Source: Chryseobacterium gleum (GTDB lineage: Bacteria; Bacteroidota; Bacteroidia; Flavobacteriales_D; Crocinitomicaceae). Taken from it: a stretch of DNA of 64,000 bases. Below are positions 17,664-25,954 of the stretch, piece by piece. A model generated the notes under the pieces. The model made no database searches, was not told where the DNA came from, and saw only the letters and a list, made by a program, of their open reading frames with translations. The translations under genes and the position numbers were made by a program. The stretch covers positions 78,802 through 142,801 of the forward strand of contig CAMAXI010000007.1 in the NCBI GenBank assembly GCA_945862165.1, in the 5' to 3' direction. Each line of letters opens with the position of its first letter. The first letter of the stretch is position 1.

Positions 17664-18788
17664 ATGATTACTCGATATATTCAAAAAAGCATTGAAGATA
17701 AGTTGTTTAAAGGGAAAGTGATTACACTACTAGGCGCAAGACAAACAGGAAAAACTACTTTGTTAAAATTAATTGCAAAGAATTATTCAAAGATGGTTTG
17801 GTTGAATGCCGATGAATATGATATCCAAGAAAAATTCAAGAATCCAACATCAACGGGTTTAAAAGCATTGATTGGAAGTGCCGAGCTTGTGGTCATTGAT
17901 GAAGCGCAAAAGATTTCAGGAATTGGATTGGCACTAAAATTATTAGTGGATAATTACCCATCCATCCAAATAATTGCGACAGGTTCTTCCGCTTTTGAAC
18001 TATCGAATAAATTAAACGAACCTTTAACTGGTAGAAAATTTGAATTTCAATTATATCCAATTACAACAACGGAATTAAATCTACATCATACAGAACTCAT
18101 TGAAAATCGCATGTTACAACATCGATTAGTCTATGGTTATTATCCGGATGTAATCAATAATGAAGGTAACGAAATAGAAATCTTAAAGTTATTAGCGGAT
18201 AGTTATTTATTTAGAGATATTTTGATGCTTGAAAACATTAAAAAACCAGAGAAATTAATTAAATTAATCAAAGCATTAGCATTTCAAGTTGGCAATGAAG
18301 TTTCGTATAATGAAATTGGAAATTTAATTGGATTAGACAGTAAAACGGTAGAATCGTATATTCAAATACTCGAAAAATCCTTCGTTATTTATAAGTTGTC
18401 TTCGTTTAGTAGGAATCAGCGAAATGAATTAAAAAACGGGAAGAAAATTTATTTTTATGATAATGGTATTCGTAATGCATTGATTTCAAACTTTCAATTA
18501 GTAGAAGGCAGACAAGATATTGGTGCGCTTTGGGAGAATTACCTGATTTCTGAAAGGATAAAACAAAATGAATATTTAAAGCGATACGCAAATAGTTATT
18601 TCTGGAGAACCAAAGATGGATTAGAGATTGATTATGTGGAAGAAGTAAACGGGGTTTTGTCTGCCTATGAATTTAAATGGAATGTCCATAAAAAACATAG
18701 AATTACATCGGTCTTTTCAAAAACATACGGAATTGCGGAGGTAAAAGTGATTACGCCAGAAAATTACATGGAATTTGTTACTTTTTAA
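17664..18788 (+). CDS. AAA-family ATPase with DUF4143 C-terminal domain
   Basis: A 374-residue protein. Walker A is GARQTGKT (residues 24-31), Walker B is LVVIDEAQKI, and a sensor-like IIATGSSAFEL follows. The C-terminal half (about 190-370) is the DUF4143 domain, with SFVIYKLSSFSRNQRNELKNGKKIYFYDNGIRNAL and a PD-(D/E)xK-like segment (GLEIDYVEE...AYEFKW). These ATPases are widespread, mobile and of uncertain role; some are suggested to act in defence or stress. Own promoter with a palindromic operator-like site; next to a Fic gene, in a patch that looks horizontally acquired. Confidence 0.85.
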   Translation: MITRYIQKSIEDKLFKGKVITLLGARQTGKTTLLKLIAKNYSKMVWLNADEYDIQEKFKNPTSTGLKALIGSAELVVIDEAQKISGIGLALKLLVDNYPSIQIIATGSSAFELSNKLNEPLTGRKFEFQLYPITTTELNLHHTELIENRMLQHRLVYGYYPDVINNEGNEIEILKLLADSYLFRDILMLENIKKPEKLIKLIKALAFQVGNEVSYNEIGNLIGLDSKTVESYIQILEKSFVIYKLSSFSRNQRNELKNGKKIYFYDNGIRNALISNFQLVEGRQDIGALWENYLISERIKQNEYLKRYANSYFWRTKDGLEIDYVEEVNGVLSAYEFKWNVHKKHRITSVFSKTYGIAEVKVITPENYMEFVTF

Positions 18789-18870
18789 ACGTCTTTTATC
18801 TTTTGGTTTATTCCATTAGAATACAACCGATACACTTCTATAATCATTCGATAAAAGAATAAACACCAAA

Positions 18871-18919
18871 ATTTGCGGTGAAAAAGCCTTATTTTCACCG
18901 CATAATCTGCGGTGTAAAT
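18871..18919. repeat. 49-bp repeat, copy A (upstream of the Fic gene)
   Basis: 47 of 49 positions identical to copy B at 19010-19058. It contains TGCGGTGAAAA, a 7-nt spacer, and its exact reverse complement TTTTCACCGCA (18874-18902), then a third TGCGGTG. The three-armed layout suggests a protein-binding operator. Confidence 0.75.
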
Positions 18920-19009
18920 CAACTAAAATAGCAACCATCCCTTTTTTTACCCGCTCAAATTTTACCTTGTACGCCTTTAAAATAATTAGATTAACGAATA
19001 AAATCGCTA

Positions 19010-19058
19010 ATTTGCGGTGAAAAAGCCTTATTTTTACCGCATAATCTGCGGTGAAAAT
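19010..19058. repeat. 49-bp repeat, copy B (overlaps the Fic start codon)
   Basis: Second copy of the TGCGGTGAAAA / TTACCGCA element. Its third arm GCGGTGAAAATG runs into the Fic ATG at 19057, so a bound repressor could block transcription or translation initiation. The two copies are 139 nt apart. Confidence 0.75.
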
Positions 19059-20187
19059 GTATATACACGAAAGAGAACATTGGACTAATTTTATTTGGGA
19101 TAACGATAAATTATCTGTCAAATTATTAGAAGTTAGGTATTTGCAAGGTCGGTTACTAGGCAAAATGGAAGGCTTAGGGTTTGATTTGATTGAAAGTGCT
19201 ACGTTAGAATCCCTTATTTTAGATGTCGTTGATACATCTAGGATTGAAGGCGAATTCTTGAATCCAGAACTTGTAAGATCCTCTATTGCAAGAAAATTAG
19301 GTGTGGAAAATGCTGAATTTGTAACGACACCGAGAAATATTGATGGAATTGTTGATGTGATTTTAGATGCAAGCCAAAACTTTGAAAAGCCTTTAACAGA
19401 AGAAAGACTATTTGGTTGGCATAATTCGTTGTTTCAATCAGGATTTAGTGGGCATGTCCCAATTGATGTTGCAAAATATCGTTCAGGTGGGATGAAAGTT
19501 GTTTCCGGTAATTTTGGTAAAGAAAAAATTCATTTTGTAGCTCCATCTGCTGATAGAGTTTTATCCGAAATGGAACGTTTTTTGAATTGGCTTAACGAGG
19601 ATACAAAGGTAGATTTAGTAGTGAAATCAATAATTGCCCATTTTTGGTTTGTGACAATTCACCCTTTTGATGATGGCAATGGCAGGATCGCACGTGCAAT
19701 TTTAGATATGTTATTAGCAAAAAGTGATAAAAGTAAAATCCGTTTTTATAGTCTTTCGAATCAAATATTTAAAGAGCATAAAAAATACAATGAAATCATT
19801 GAGAAAACACAAAAAGGAACCCAAGATATAACAGCGTATTTGGATTGGTTTTTAGGTTGTTTTGAAAGAGCTTTGTTGGCAAGTGAACAAAATTTAGAGT
19901 TAATTTTAGATAAAGCGCACTTTTGGGAAAGACATAAATCCATCCAAGTAAATAAGCGTCAGAGATTTGTAATTAATTATTTTTATGATAATTATTACAA
20001 TGGTGTCGGTTTTTTACGTTCATCGGCGTATGCAAAATTGGTGAAATGCTCTACAGATACTGCTTTGCGTGATTTACAAGATCTAGTCTCCAAAGAAATG
20101 CTAAAAATTGAAAATAAAGGCAAAAAGACAAACTATATTATAGTAAGTCCCAAGGGAATCCGGATTCCAAAAATTTCAGAATCATAA
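19057..20187 (+). CDS. Fic-family protein with N-terminal DUF4172 domain
   Basis: A 376-residue protein. The DUF4172 N-terminus (MYIHEREHWTNFIWDNDKL) leads into an inhibitory-helix motif TSRIEG (60-65, pattern [ST]xxxE[GN]). The Fic core HPFDDGNGR is at 202-210 with all catalytic residues, and a winged-helix-like C-terminus (about 310-370) may bind DNA. Fic enzymes usually transfer AMP from ATP to a protein target; the inhibitory motif in cis makes it a class II Fic. The frame could start at GTG 19051, but the family begins with MYIHER, so ATG 19057 is chosen. The duplicated repeats upstream suggest autoregulation. Confidence 0.92.
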   Translation: MYIHEREHWTNFIWDNDKLSVKLLEVRYLQGRLLGKMEGLGFDLIESATLESLILDVVDTSRIEGEFLNPELVRSSIARKLGVENAEFVTTPRNIDGIVDVILDASQNFEKPLTEERLFGWHNSLFQSGFSGHVPIDVAKYRSGGMKVVSGNFGKEKIHFVAPSADRVLSEMERFLNWLNEDTKVDLVVKSIIAHFWFVTIHPFDDGNGRIARAILDMLLAKSDKSKIRFYSLSNQIFKEHKKYNEIIEKTQKGTQDITAYLDWFLGCFERALLASEQNLELILDKAHFWERHKSIQVNKRQRFVINYFYDNYYNGVGFLRSSAYAKLVKCSTDTALRDLQDLVSKEMLKIENKGKKTNYIIVSPKGIRIPKISES

Positions 20188-20205
20188 ACACCTGAACTCG
20201 AAGAT

Positions 20206-20532
20206 TTAATTTTTTTCGATTCTAGTATTTTTCAAATACACCCGATACGCCCACAATCCTGGTAATCCAACAAGGACAATACCTGCAAATAAATATCCTT
20301 TCGTTAACAGATAAAAATCTTTTACCCCCAATTGTACTAGTTGTTCTTTTGCCGCTCCGATTCCAATGAAATACGAAAGACTAATATTTGCTTTTACTTT
20401 CCATGTTTTAGCTACTGATTGGAAAACAATTTCTCCATCAAACAAATTAATTGGAAATAAAAAGAAGATACACGATGAAATGACTACACCTAGTGCAAAT
20501 ACAAACCACGGATTTTTAAATTTTTGTTTCAT
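20206..20532 (-). CDS. Small membrane protein of unknown function
   Basis: A 108-residue protein with two predicted transmembrane segments (about 10-29 and 80-98) and a roughly 50-residue loop between them. No recognised family. It lies between the convergent Fic gene and the sensor-kinase gene on its own strand, separated from the latter by a repeat-rich gap. Confidence 0.55.
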   Translation of the reverse strand: MKQKFKNPWFVFALGVVISSCIFFLFPINLFDGEIVFQSVAKTWKVKANISLSYFIGIGAAKEQLVQLGVKDFYLLTKGYLFAGIVLVGLPGLWAYRVYLKNTRIEKN

Positions 20533-20560
20533 TTTATTGTTTTTATCAGTTAGTCATCTC

Positions 20561-20655
20561 CCTCGCCCCCTTTCTCTTCGAGAGCCTCAGAGACCGGGGA
20601 AGTCTTTTATCTTTTGTCTTTTAGTCTTTTGTCTAAGGTCTAATGTCTTTTATCT
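20561..20655. repeat. Dispersed repeat plus low-complexity tract
   Basis: CTTCGAGAGCCTCAGAGACCG (about 20576-20596) in a CTCCC-rich context is the reverse complement, with one mismatch, of a segment at 25871-25906. It is followed by degenerate tandem units of the form GTCTTTTATC/GTCTTTTGTC up to the end of the kinase gene; the same motif GTCTTTTATCTTTTG also occurs at 18791-18805. Confidence 0.6.
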
Positions 20656-22201
20656 AAACTCTCAAACTTATCCTAAAAGTAGTTCCTTTATCGATTTCGG
20701 AATGCAGTACAAACACATTTCCATTATGGTATTCATTGATAATACGTTTCACCAAGGAAAGTCCAAGTCCCCAGCCGCGTTTTTTCGTTGTAAAACCTGG
20801 TTTAAATATGGTTTTTAAATTACTATGTGCGATTCCTTTTCCGGTATCTTGAATGTCGATATGAACATGGTTTTCGTCTTTTGAAATGGTGATATTGAGT
20901 TCTCCGGAGGTTTCCATCGAATCGACGGCGTTTTTAGTGATGTTTTCAATCACCCATTCTATCAACGGAGGGTTGTGTGGAACGAGCATTTCCGGGGAAT
21001 CGCTTTGTATGGAAAAATGAATTTTGCTGGAGACACGTAATTTCAAATAATCAATCACCGTACTAACGGTTTCTACGATGTTTTTGTCTTCGAGTTGTGT
21101 TGCTGAGCCAATTTTAGAAAAACGGTTGGCCACTTGTTCCAGGCGACTCACGTCTTTTTGCATTTCGAGTGCAATACTCGGATCAATATTTTGTGTTTCT
21201 AAATATTGTACCCAAGCCAATAACGAGGAAAGTGGTGTCCCTAATTGATGGGCGGTTTCTTTCGCCATTCCTGCCCAAACTTGGTTTTGTTCCGCTTTAC
21301 GGAAGGTGTTGAAGATGAGGTAACCCACAAAAATAAATAAGGTAAAAATGATGAATTGCACATAAGGGAAATACTGTAATTTTTTTAATTCAGGACTATC
21401 ATCATAATACAACAAACTATGTTGTTTGCTACCAAAATTGATTGGGATCGCTTTATTGCTGTGTTTCAATCGTTCAATCGTTTCGGATAATTCACCCTTA
21501 CGCTGATTACTCAGAGGAAGATTTGTTGCTAATATGGAATCTGAATCAGCATCTACCAATAATACTGGAACAGCACCTTCATTTGCCTTTAGTTCTACAT
21601 TAAATGCGCGAATTAAGGAATCTCGTTCCCGTTCCAATCGCGTAATTTCTTTAGAATCGGTATAGGCACAATTCATCACCAATCCTTCGTCGATTTCGAT
21701 GGTGATTTTGTATTTCCAAGAGTTTGCTAAATATAGCAGCGTATCGTTAAACAATCGTTTTACGCTTGTGTCTGGAAGTGCGTCGTGTAAATTGTTGAAA
21801 TCGGAATAGGTGAAGTCGAGGTGAAGATGCTCCGAAATATCATTATTATTGTCATATAAAATAACAGGAATAGACTTGTTTATGCCAATAATTTTCAAGG
21901 GTAAGGTATAATCGGGCATCTGTTGGATGTCGATCGGTTTTAATATCTCTTTGGTTGCACTACTCCACAATTCCATTTCATTGCGTTCTTTATCCCGCAG
22001 TTGTGAGAAAGTGCGATTGGTAAGTTGTACTAATTCTGCTTTTTTCTTAATGGCTTCCGCCCATTGTTTTACGCGATAGCGTTCTCGTATACTTACTTTG
22101 GAAACGATGGAATTCGAGAAAAATAAAGACGCGGAAATCAATACCAGCGCGATGCCGAGTAAAATGATTTTCCAACGTTGTTTTTTTGAATAAAGATTCA
22201 T
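20654..22201 (-). CDS. Membrane sensor histidine kinase
   Basis: A 515-residue protein: N-terminal transmembrane segment (about 10-30), a large periplasmic region (about 35-270), a second transmembrane segment (YVQFIIFTLFIFVGYLIFNTF), then the kinase core. The H-box is MAKETAHQLGTPLSSL, the N-box IENITKNAVDSM, the G1-box DTGKGIA, and G2 RGWGLGLSLVKRI. The frame extends 25 residues upstream, but a TATCTTTG -7 box (22220-22227) lies inside that extension, so the ATG at 22201 is the likely start. No response regulator is adjacent; signal unknown. Confidence 0.92.
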   Translation of the reverse strand: MNLYSKKQRWKIILLGIALVLISASLFFSNSIVSKVSIRERYRVKQWAEAIKKKAELVQLTNRTFSQLRDKERNEMELWSSATKEILKPIDIQQMPDYTLPLKIIGINKSIPVILYDNNNDISEHLHLDFTYSDFNNLHDALPDTSVKRLFNDTLLYLANSWKYKITIEIDEGLVMNCAYTDSKEITRLERERDSLIRAFNVELKANEGAVPVLLVDADSDSILATNLPLSNQRKGELSETIERLKHSNKAIPINFGSKQHSLLYYDDSPELKKLQYFPYVQFIIFTLFIFVGYLIFNTFRKAEQNQVWAGMAKETAHQLGTPLSSLLAWVQYLETQNIDPSIALEMQKDVSRLEQVANRFSKIGSATQLEDKNIVETVSTVIDYLKLRVSSKIHFSIQSDSPEMLVPHNPPLIEWVIENITKNAVDSMETSGELNITISKDENHVHIDIQDTGKGIAHSNLKTIFKPGFTTKKRGWGLGLSLVKRIINEYHNGNVFVLHSEIDKGTTFRISLRV

Positions 22202-22219
22202 GAATTTTCTTCGAACTAC

Positions 22220-22227
22220 CAAAGATA
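22220..22227 (-). promoter_or_regulatory. Bacteroidota -7 box for the sensor kinase gene
   Basis: TATCTTTG on the minus strand, 18 nt upstream of the chosen ATG; it fixes the shorter start. No clear -33 TTG. Confidence 0.5.
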
Positions 22228-22339
22228 TAAAATTGCATAGGTAAACGATAATTAAGCTGAATTTATTTGTGTTCAAAACTTACGGTCCTTTATGTGGATA
22301 ACCCCCAATAATTTTAAGGTTTCTATCAAAGTAAAATTG

Positions 22340-22347
22340 TAAATTTG
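22340..22347 (+). promoter_or_regulatory. Bacteroidota -7 box for the PfkB kinase gene
   Basis: TAAATTTG 25 nt before the ATG at 22373. Confidence 0.5.
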
Positions 22348-22372
22348 ACTCACAATTTTTTAAATAAGAATA

Positions 22373-23302
22373 ATGAATTTACTTACCGTAGGAAGTGTTG
22401 CGTTTGATGCTATTGAAACGCCATTTGGAAAAACAGATAAAATAATCGGAGGAGCAGGTACTTATATTGCCTTAGCATCTTCTTTTTTTGCTAAAAATCA
22501 AAACATCGTTTCTGTAGTTGGAGATGACTTTCCGCAAGAAATGTTAGACTTATTGTCGCAACGCGGAGTAGATCTTACAGGTTTACAAATCAAACAAGGT
22601 GAAAAAACATTTTTCTGGTCTGGTAAGTACCATAATGATATGAATACACGTGACACCTTGATCACAGAATTGAACGTATTAGAAAATTTTGATCCAATCA
22701 TTCCTGCAGATTACCAAGGTGCAGAATTATTGATGTTAGGTAATTTAAGCCCGCAAGTGCAACGTGCTGTGATTGAAAGATTGACGGAACGTCCAAAGTT
22801 AATCGCAATGGACACGATGAATTTCTGGATGGATATTGCGTTGGATGAATTGAAAAAAACAATGGCATTGGTAGACTTATTAATCATTAATGATGAAGAA
22901 GCGCGTCAATTGTCTGGAGAAAGTTCGTTAGTAAAAGCAGCGAAAGTAATTCGTGCGATGGGACCTAAATATTTGATTATTAAAAAAGGCGAACATGGCG
23001 CTTTATTATTCCATGGTGAAAAAGTATTCTTCGCACCAGCTTTACCTTTGGAAGAAGTTTTTGACCCAACAGGAGCAGGAGACACCTTTGCAGGTGGATT
23101 TATGGGTTATTTAGCAAGTACGGGAGATATTTCTTTTGAGAATATGAAACGTGCAATTATTGCTGGTTCTGCATTGGCTTCATATTGTGTAGAAAAATTC
23201 GGGACACAAAAATTAGTGGAAATCACACAAGAAAATTTAGATGCACGTATACAAGAGTTCGTAGCGTTGTCTAATTATGATATGGTTTACCAAGCAAATT
23301 AA
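22373..23302 (+). CDS. PfkB-family carbohydrate kinase
   Basis: A 309-residue ribokinase-fold enzyme. The N-terminal GGAGTYIALASSFF matches PfkB signature 1 and DPTGAGDTFAGGF signature 2, whose Asp is the catalytic base. It phosphorylates a sugar or nucleoside; the substrate cannot be inferred. The DUF349 gene follows after an 80-nt gap filled by a large hairpin repeat, so the two are probably separate units. Confidence 0.93.
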   Translation: MNLLTVGSVAFDAIETPFGKTDKIIGGAGTYIALASSFFAKNQNIVSVVGDDFPQEMLDLLSQRGVDLTGLQIKQGEKTFFWSGKYHNDMNTRDTLITELNVLENFDPIIPADYQGAELLMLGNLSPQVQRAVIERLTERPKLIAMDTMNFWMDIALDELKKTMALVDLLIINDEEARQLSGESSLVKAAKVIRAMGPKYLIIKKGEHGALLFHGEKVFFAPALPLEEVFDPTGAGDTFAGGFMGYLASTGDISFENMKRAIIAGSALASYCVEKFGTQKLVEITQENLDARIQEFVALSNYDMVYQAN

Positions 23303-23308
23303 TAGTTT

Positions 23309-23356
23309 TAGTTTATAAGTCACACTGAGCGGAGTCGAAGTGTAACTTATAAACTA
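23309..23356. repeat. Long hairpin repeat with GAGCGGAGTCGA loop
   Basis: Two 18-nt arms (23309-23326 and 23339-23356) pair at 17 of 18 positions around the 12-nt GAGCGGAGTCGA core also found after gcvP. It fills the gap between the PfkB and DUF349 genes. It may attenuate read-through or be a REP-like element. Confidence 0.7.
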
Positions 23357-23382
23357 CCTCTACACCCTAACAAATTTCAAGA

Positions 23383-25095
23383 ATGGAAAAGAAAGAATTT
23401 ATTGATCGTCTGAAGGAATTAACTGTAAATGAAGATGTTTTTGCAGTTTCACGTGCTATAAATGAGTTGCGTGGTCAATTTGAAGATTTTTGTATCGAAC
23501 AAGATCGTTTAAAGCAAGTTGCACTTTTAGAAGCGCAAGAACGTGGAGAAACAGTTGATTTTACAAATGAATCGGATCCATTAAAAGAAGAATTCTATAC
23601 CGTTTTTGGCGAATATAAAGAACGTAGAAATAAACTTTCTTCGGAGAAAAAGTTAGAGGAAGAATCCAACTTGCGTAAGAAAAAGAGTTTAATTGATCGT
23701 TTAACAACGCTGATCGCTTCGGAAGAAAATATCGGAGCTGCGGTAGAAATGTATAAAGAAATACACGAAGCATGGAAAACGGTTGGTGATATTCCACGTG
23801 AAAAACGACAAGATATTCAATCCGAATACTCTAAATTGTTAGAGTCTTTTTTCTTTAATCTTAAAATTTATCGAGAGTTAAAAGACCATGATTTAAAACG
23901 TAATTTCCAATTAAAAAAGGAGATTGTTACGAAAATCGTATCCTTATTAGCGAATGATACAATTCGTGATTTAGAAGCGCAAATCAAATTATTACAAAAT
24001 GAGTTTGATTCATTAGGACCTGTTCCAAAAGAAGAATGGGAAGCATTGAAAAATGAATATTGGATAGGTGTAAAAGCGGTATATCAAAAAATCACCGATT
24101 TCTACGAGGGTAAAAGAGAAGAACAAAAACAAAACTTGGAACAAAAACATACACTTTTAGTTCAAGTGAAAGAATTTGTCCTTACGATACATGAAATTTT
24201 AGATGCAAAATCGTGGGAATCCGCAACTGAAAAATTGTTGACGATTCAAAACGAATGGAAAACAATCGGCCAAGGTCCCCGTAAAGAAAACGAAGAACTA
24301 TGGGGTGCTTTGCGTGCAGAGTGTGATGTGTTTTTTGCTGCTAAAAAAGCCTTCTATCAAGTTATTAAAGATAAATTTGAAGTTGTTGCAAAACAAAAAA
24401 ATAGTTTAATTGAAAAAGTTTTAGCGCTTAAAGATTCTTCGGATTGGAAAGTTACTTCTGAAAAAATCATTCGTTTACAACAAGAATGGAGAAATTTAGG
24501 AAGTGCAGGACAAAAAAACGAACAAAAATTATGGAAAGATTTTCGCAGTGCATGTGATGCTTTCTTTGAAAATAAAAAACAATTCTTCGCAAAAGAAGAT
24601 GAAGTTAATGCAACGAATCTAGAGGCGAAAAAAGCACTAATCACAGAAATTGAAGCATATGTTGTTGGGGAAGATAAACAACAAGTTATTGCGGATTTAA
24701 AAGAATTCTCTAATCGTTTCAATGCGATTGGAAAAGTACCTTTCAAAGAAAAAGATATTGTGTATCAAGCATTCAAAAATGGTTTAGATATACATTATAA
24801 AAAAATAAAATTAGAAGGTGCTGAAAAAGAGCAAGTGATGTTTCAAGCGCATTTAGACACGTTGAAATCCAATCCAAACGCTTTTAAATTAATTGAAAAA
24901 GAACGTCGTGATTTAGAGCAAATGGTTGCGAAGCAACAACAAGATATCAATCAATTGGAAAATAATCTTGGTTTTGTATCTAAATCCAAAGCTGGAGACG
25001 CGCTGCGAAAAGATGTAGAACATAAAGTTAATGTGGCTAAAGACCGTATCAAAGAATATAAAACGAAGATTAAATTACTTACTACGAATGAATAA
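23383..25095 (+). CDS. DUF349 repeat protein
   Basis: A 570-residue, highly charged, helical cytoplasmic protein with five DUF349 repeats (W/F-x-x-[IVL]-G-x-x-P/G then a helix with FRxACDxFF), for example HEAWKTVGDIPREKR, QNEFDSLGPVPKEEW, QNEWKTIGQGPRKEN, QQEWRNLGSAGQKNE and SNRFNAIGKVPFKEK. A coiled-coil tail ends the protein. The family is common in Bacteroidota and its function is unknown. Its last 8 nt overlap the start of the following membrane-protein gene. Confidence 0.92.
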   Translation: MEKKEFIDRLKELTVNEDVFAVSRAINELRGQFEDFCIEQDRLKQVALLEAQERGETVDFTNESDPLKEEFYTVFGEYKERRNKLSSEKKLEEESNLRKKKSLIDRLTTLIASEENIGAAVEMYKEIHEAWKTVGDIPREKRQDIQSEYSKLLESFFFNLKIYRELKDHDLKRNFQLKKEIVTKIVSLLANDTIRDLEAQIKLLQNEFDSLGPVPKEEWEALKNEYWIGVKAVYQKITDFYEGKREEQKQNLEQKHTLLVQVKEFVLTIHEILDAKSWESATEKLLTIQNEWKTIGQGPRKENEELWGALRAECDVFFAAKKAFYQVIKDKFEVVAKQKNSLIEKVLALKDSSDWKVTSEKIIRLQQEWRNLGSAGQKNEQKLWKDFRSACDAFFENKKQFFAKEDEVNATNLEAKKALITEIEAYVVGEDKQQVIADLKEFSNRFNAIGKVPFKEKDIVYQAFKNGLDIHYKKIKLEGAEKEQVMFQAHLDTLKSNPNAFKLIEKERRDLEQMVAKQQQDINQLENNLGFVSKSKAGDALRKDVEHKVNVAKDRIKEYKTKIKLLTTNE

Positions 25096-25762
25096 ATCGG
25101 TAAACATTCTCTTGATTTTACTTTTAATTCCCGTTTTTGGGTTGACAATCTTTATTGGGTTCGACCTACCGGTAGAGTTTTTAAAAACGAGTGGTAAAAA
25201 TCTTCCTTTTCAGCATTTAATCTTTATTGTATTTGGGGTCATCATTTTTCTTTTAGGTGCGCGTCGTTCCATGCAACGTTGGATAGGTGTGAAAATGGTA
25301 AATAAGGAAGAGAAATACCAATGGAATCAAGAAATTGATGCGAAAAGAAAAGCACAGATTAATATGTATTTAATTATTGAAGGTGTAATGCATATTTTAG
25401 TGGCATTTGCTTTAATATTGCTTACTCAAAAAGCATTAGTGATTGCTACGGTGTTTTTCGCATTGGGTTTAGATCACATTTTGTTTTGTGTCTTTGGTAA
25501 CATAAAAAAAGTGTGGCGTGTTGGTATCACGAATAAAGCGATTGTTATCGCAGAAAGGGATTTTAAAGTGATTTATTTTTCTGGTTTACGACGTGTGACT
25601 GTCCACCAACAAACATTGTTTTTTGATTATATTAAAGAACTTCAATTAGCTATTTCGATCGATTCTATTTCTCCGAAAAATAGAGGGGCATTTAGAAATG
25701 TCCTAGAAGAAAAATTGAATCGCGATAAGGTACATTTTTCCGAAACGTTTAAAGAGTTTTAG
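25088..25762 (+). CDS. Membrane protein of unknown function, translationally coupled to the DUF349 gene
   Basis: A 224-residue protein with about four transmembrane segments (roughly 6-26, 43-60, 93-112, 115-135) and a C-terminal cytoplasmic domain (about 145-224). The open frame begins earlier, at 25031, but that part is inside the DUF349 gene and the natural start is ATG 25088 (MNKSVNILLILLL), overlapping the upstream stop by 8 nt. No family recognised. Confidence 0.7.
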   Translation: MNKSVNILLILLLIPVFGLTIFIGFDLPVEFLKTSGKNLPFQHLIFIVFGVIIFLLGARRSMQRWIGVKMVNKEEKYQWNQEIDAKRKAQINMYLIIEGVMHILVAFALILLTQKALVIATVFFALGLDHILFCVFGNIKKVWRVGITNKAIVIAERDFKVIYFSGLRRVTVHQQTLFFDYIKELQLAISIDSISPKNRGAFRNVLEEKLNRDKVHFSETFKEF

Positions 25763-25782
25763 TAAAGTTATTTAGAAGATTA

Positions 25783-25820
25783 TACACTTCCCTCCTTGAG
25801 GAGGGACAGAGGGAGGTGAT
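25783..25820. repeat. CCCTCC/GGAGGG intergenic repeat
   Basis: CCCTCC-TTGA-GGAGGG hairpin (25790-25805) followed by GAGGGAGGTG, in the style of intergenic repeats common in Flavobacteriia. It lies after the membrane-protein gene and may serve as a terminator for it. Confidence 0.6.
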
Positions 25821-25870
25821 TCCATTTCTTCTAACAAAAAAAGGAGGTAATATTTAAGTCACTTCCTTAA

Positions 25871-25906
25871 TCCCTCGGTCTCTGAGGCTCTCGAATAGAA
25901 AGAGGG
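25871..25906. repeat. Dispersed repeat, second copy (inverted relative to 20561-20600)
   Basis: CCCTCGGTCTCTGAGGCTCTCGAATAGAAAGAGGG-type segment (split: CCCTCGGTCTCTGAGGCTC then TCGAATAGAAAGAGGG). Its reverse complement matches the segment near 20566-20600. It lies in the 192-nt gap between convergent genes. Confidence 0.6.
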
Positions 25907-25954
25907 AAAACTTACATTAATTTCGCAATCGAACGAAGAAAAGCGAATTAAAAA

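Noticed and set aside
18871..19058. Possible two-repeat CRISPR
   Set aside because: Only two repeats, internally palindromic, no cas genes; fits an operator better.
20366..20818. 150-codon plus-strand open frame
   Set aside because: Crosses an intergenic repeat and runs antisense to the small membrane protein and the kinase.
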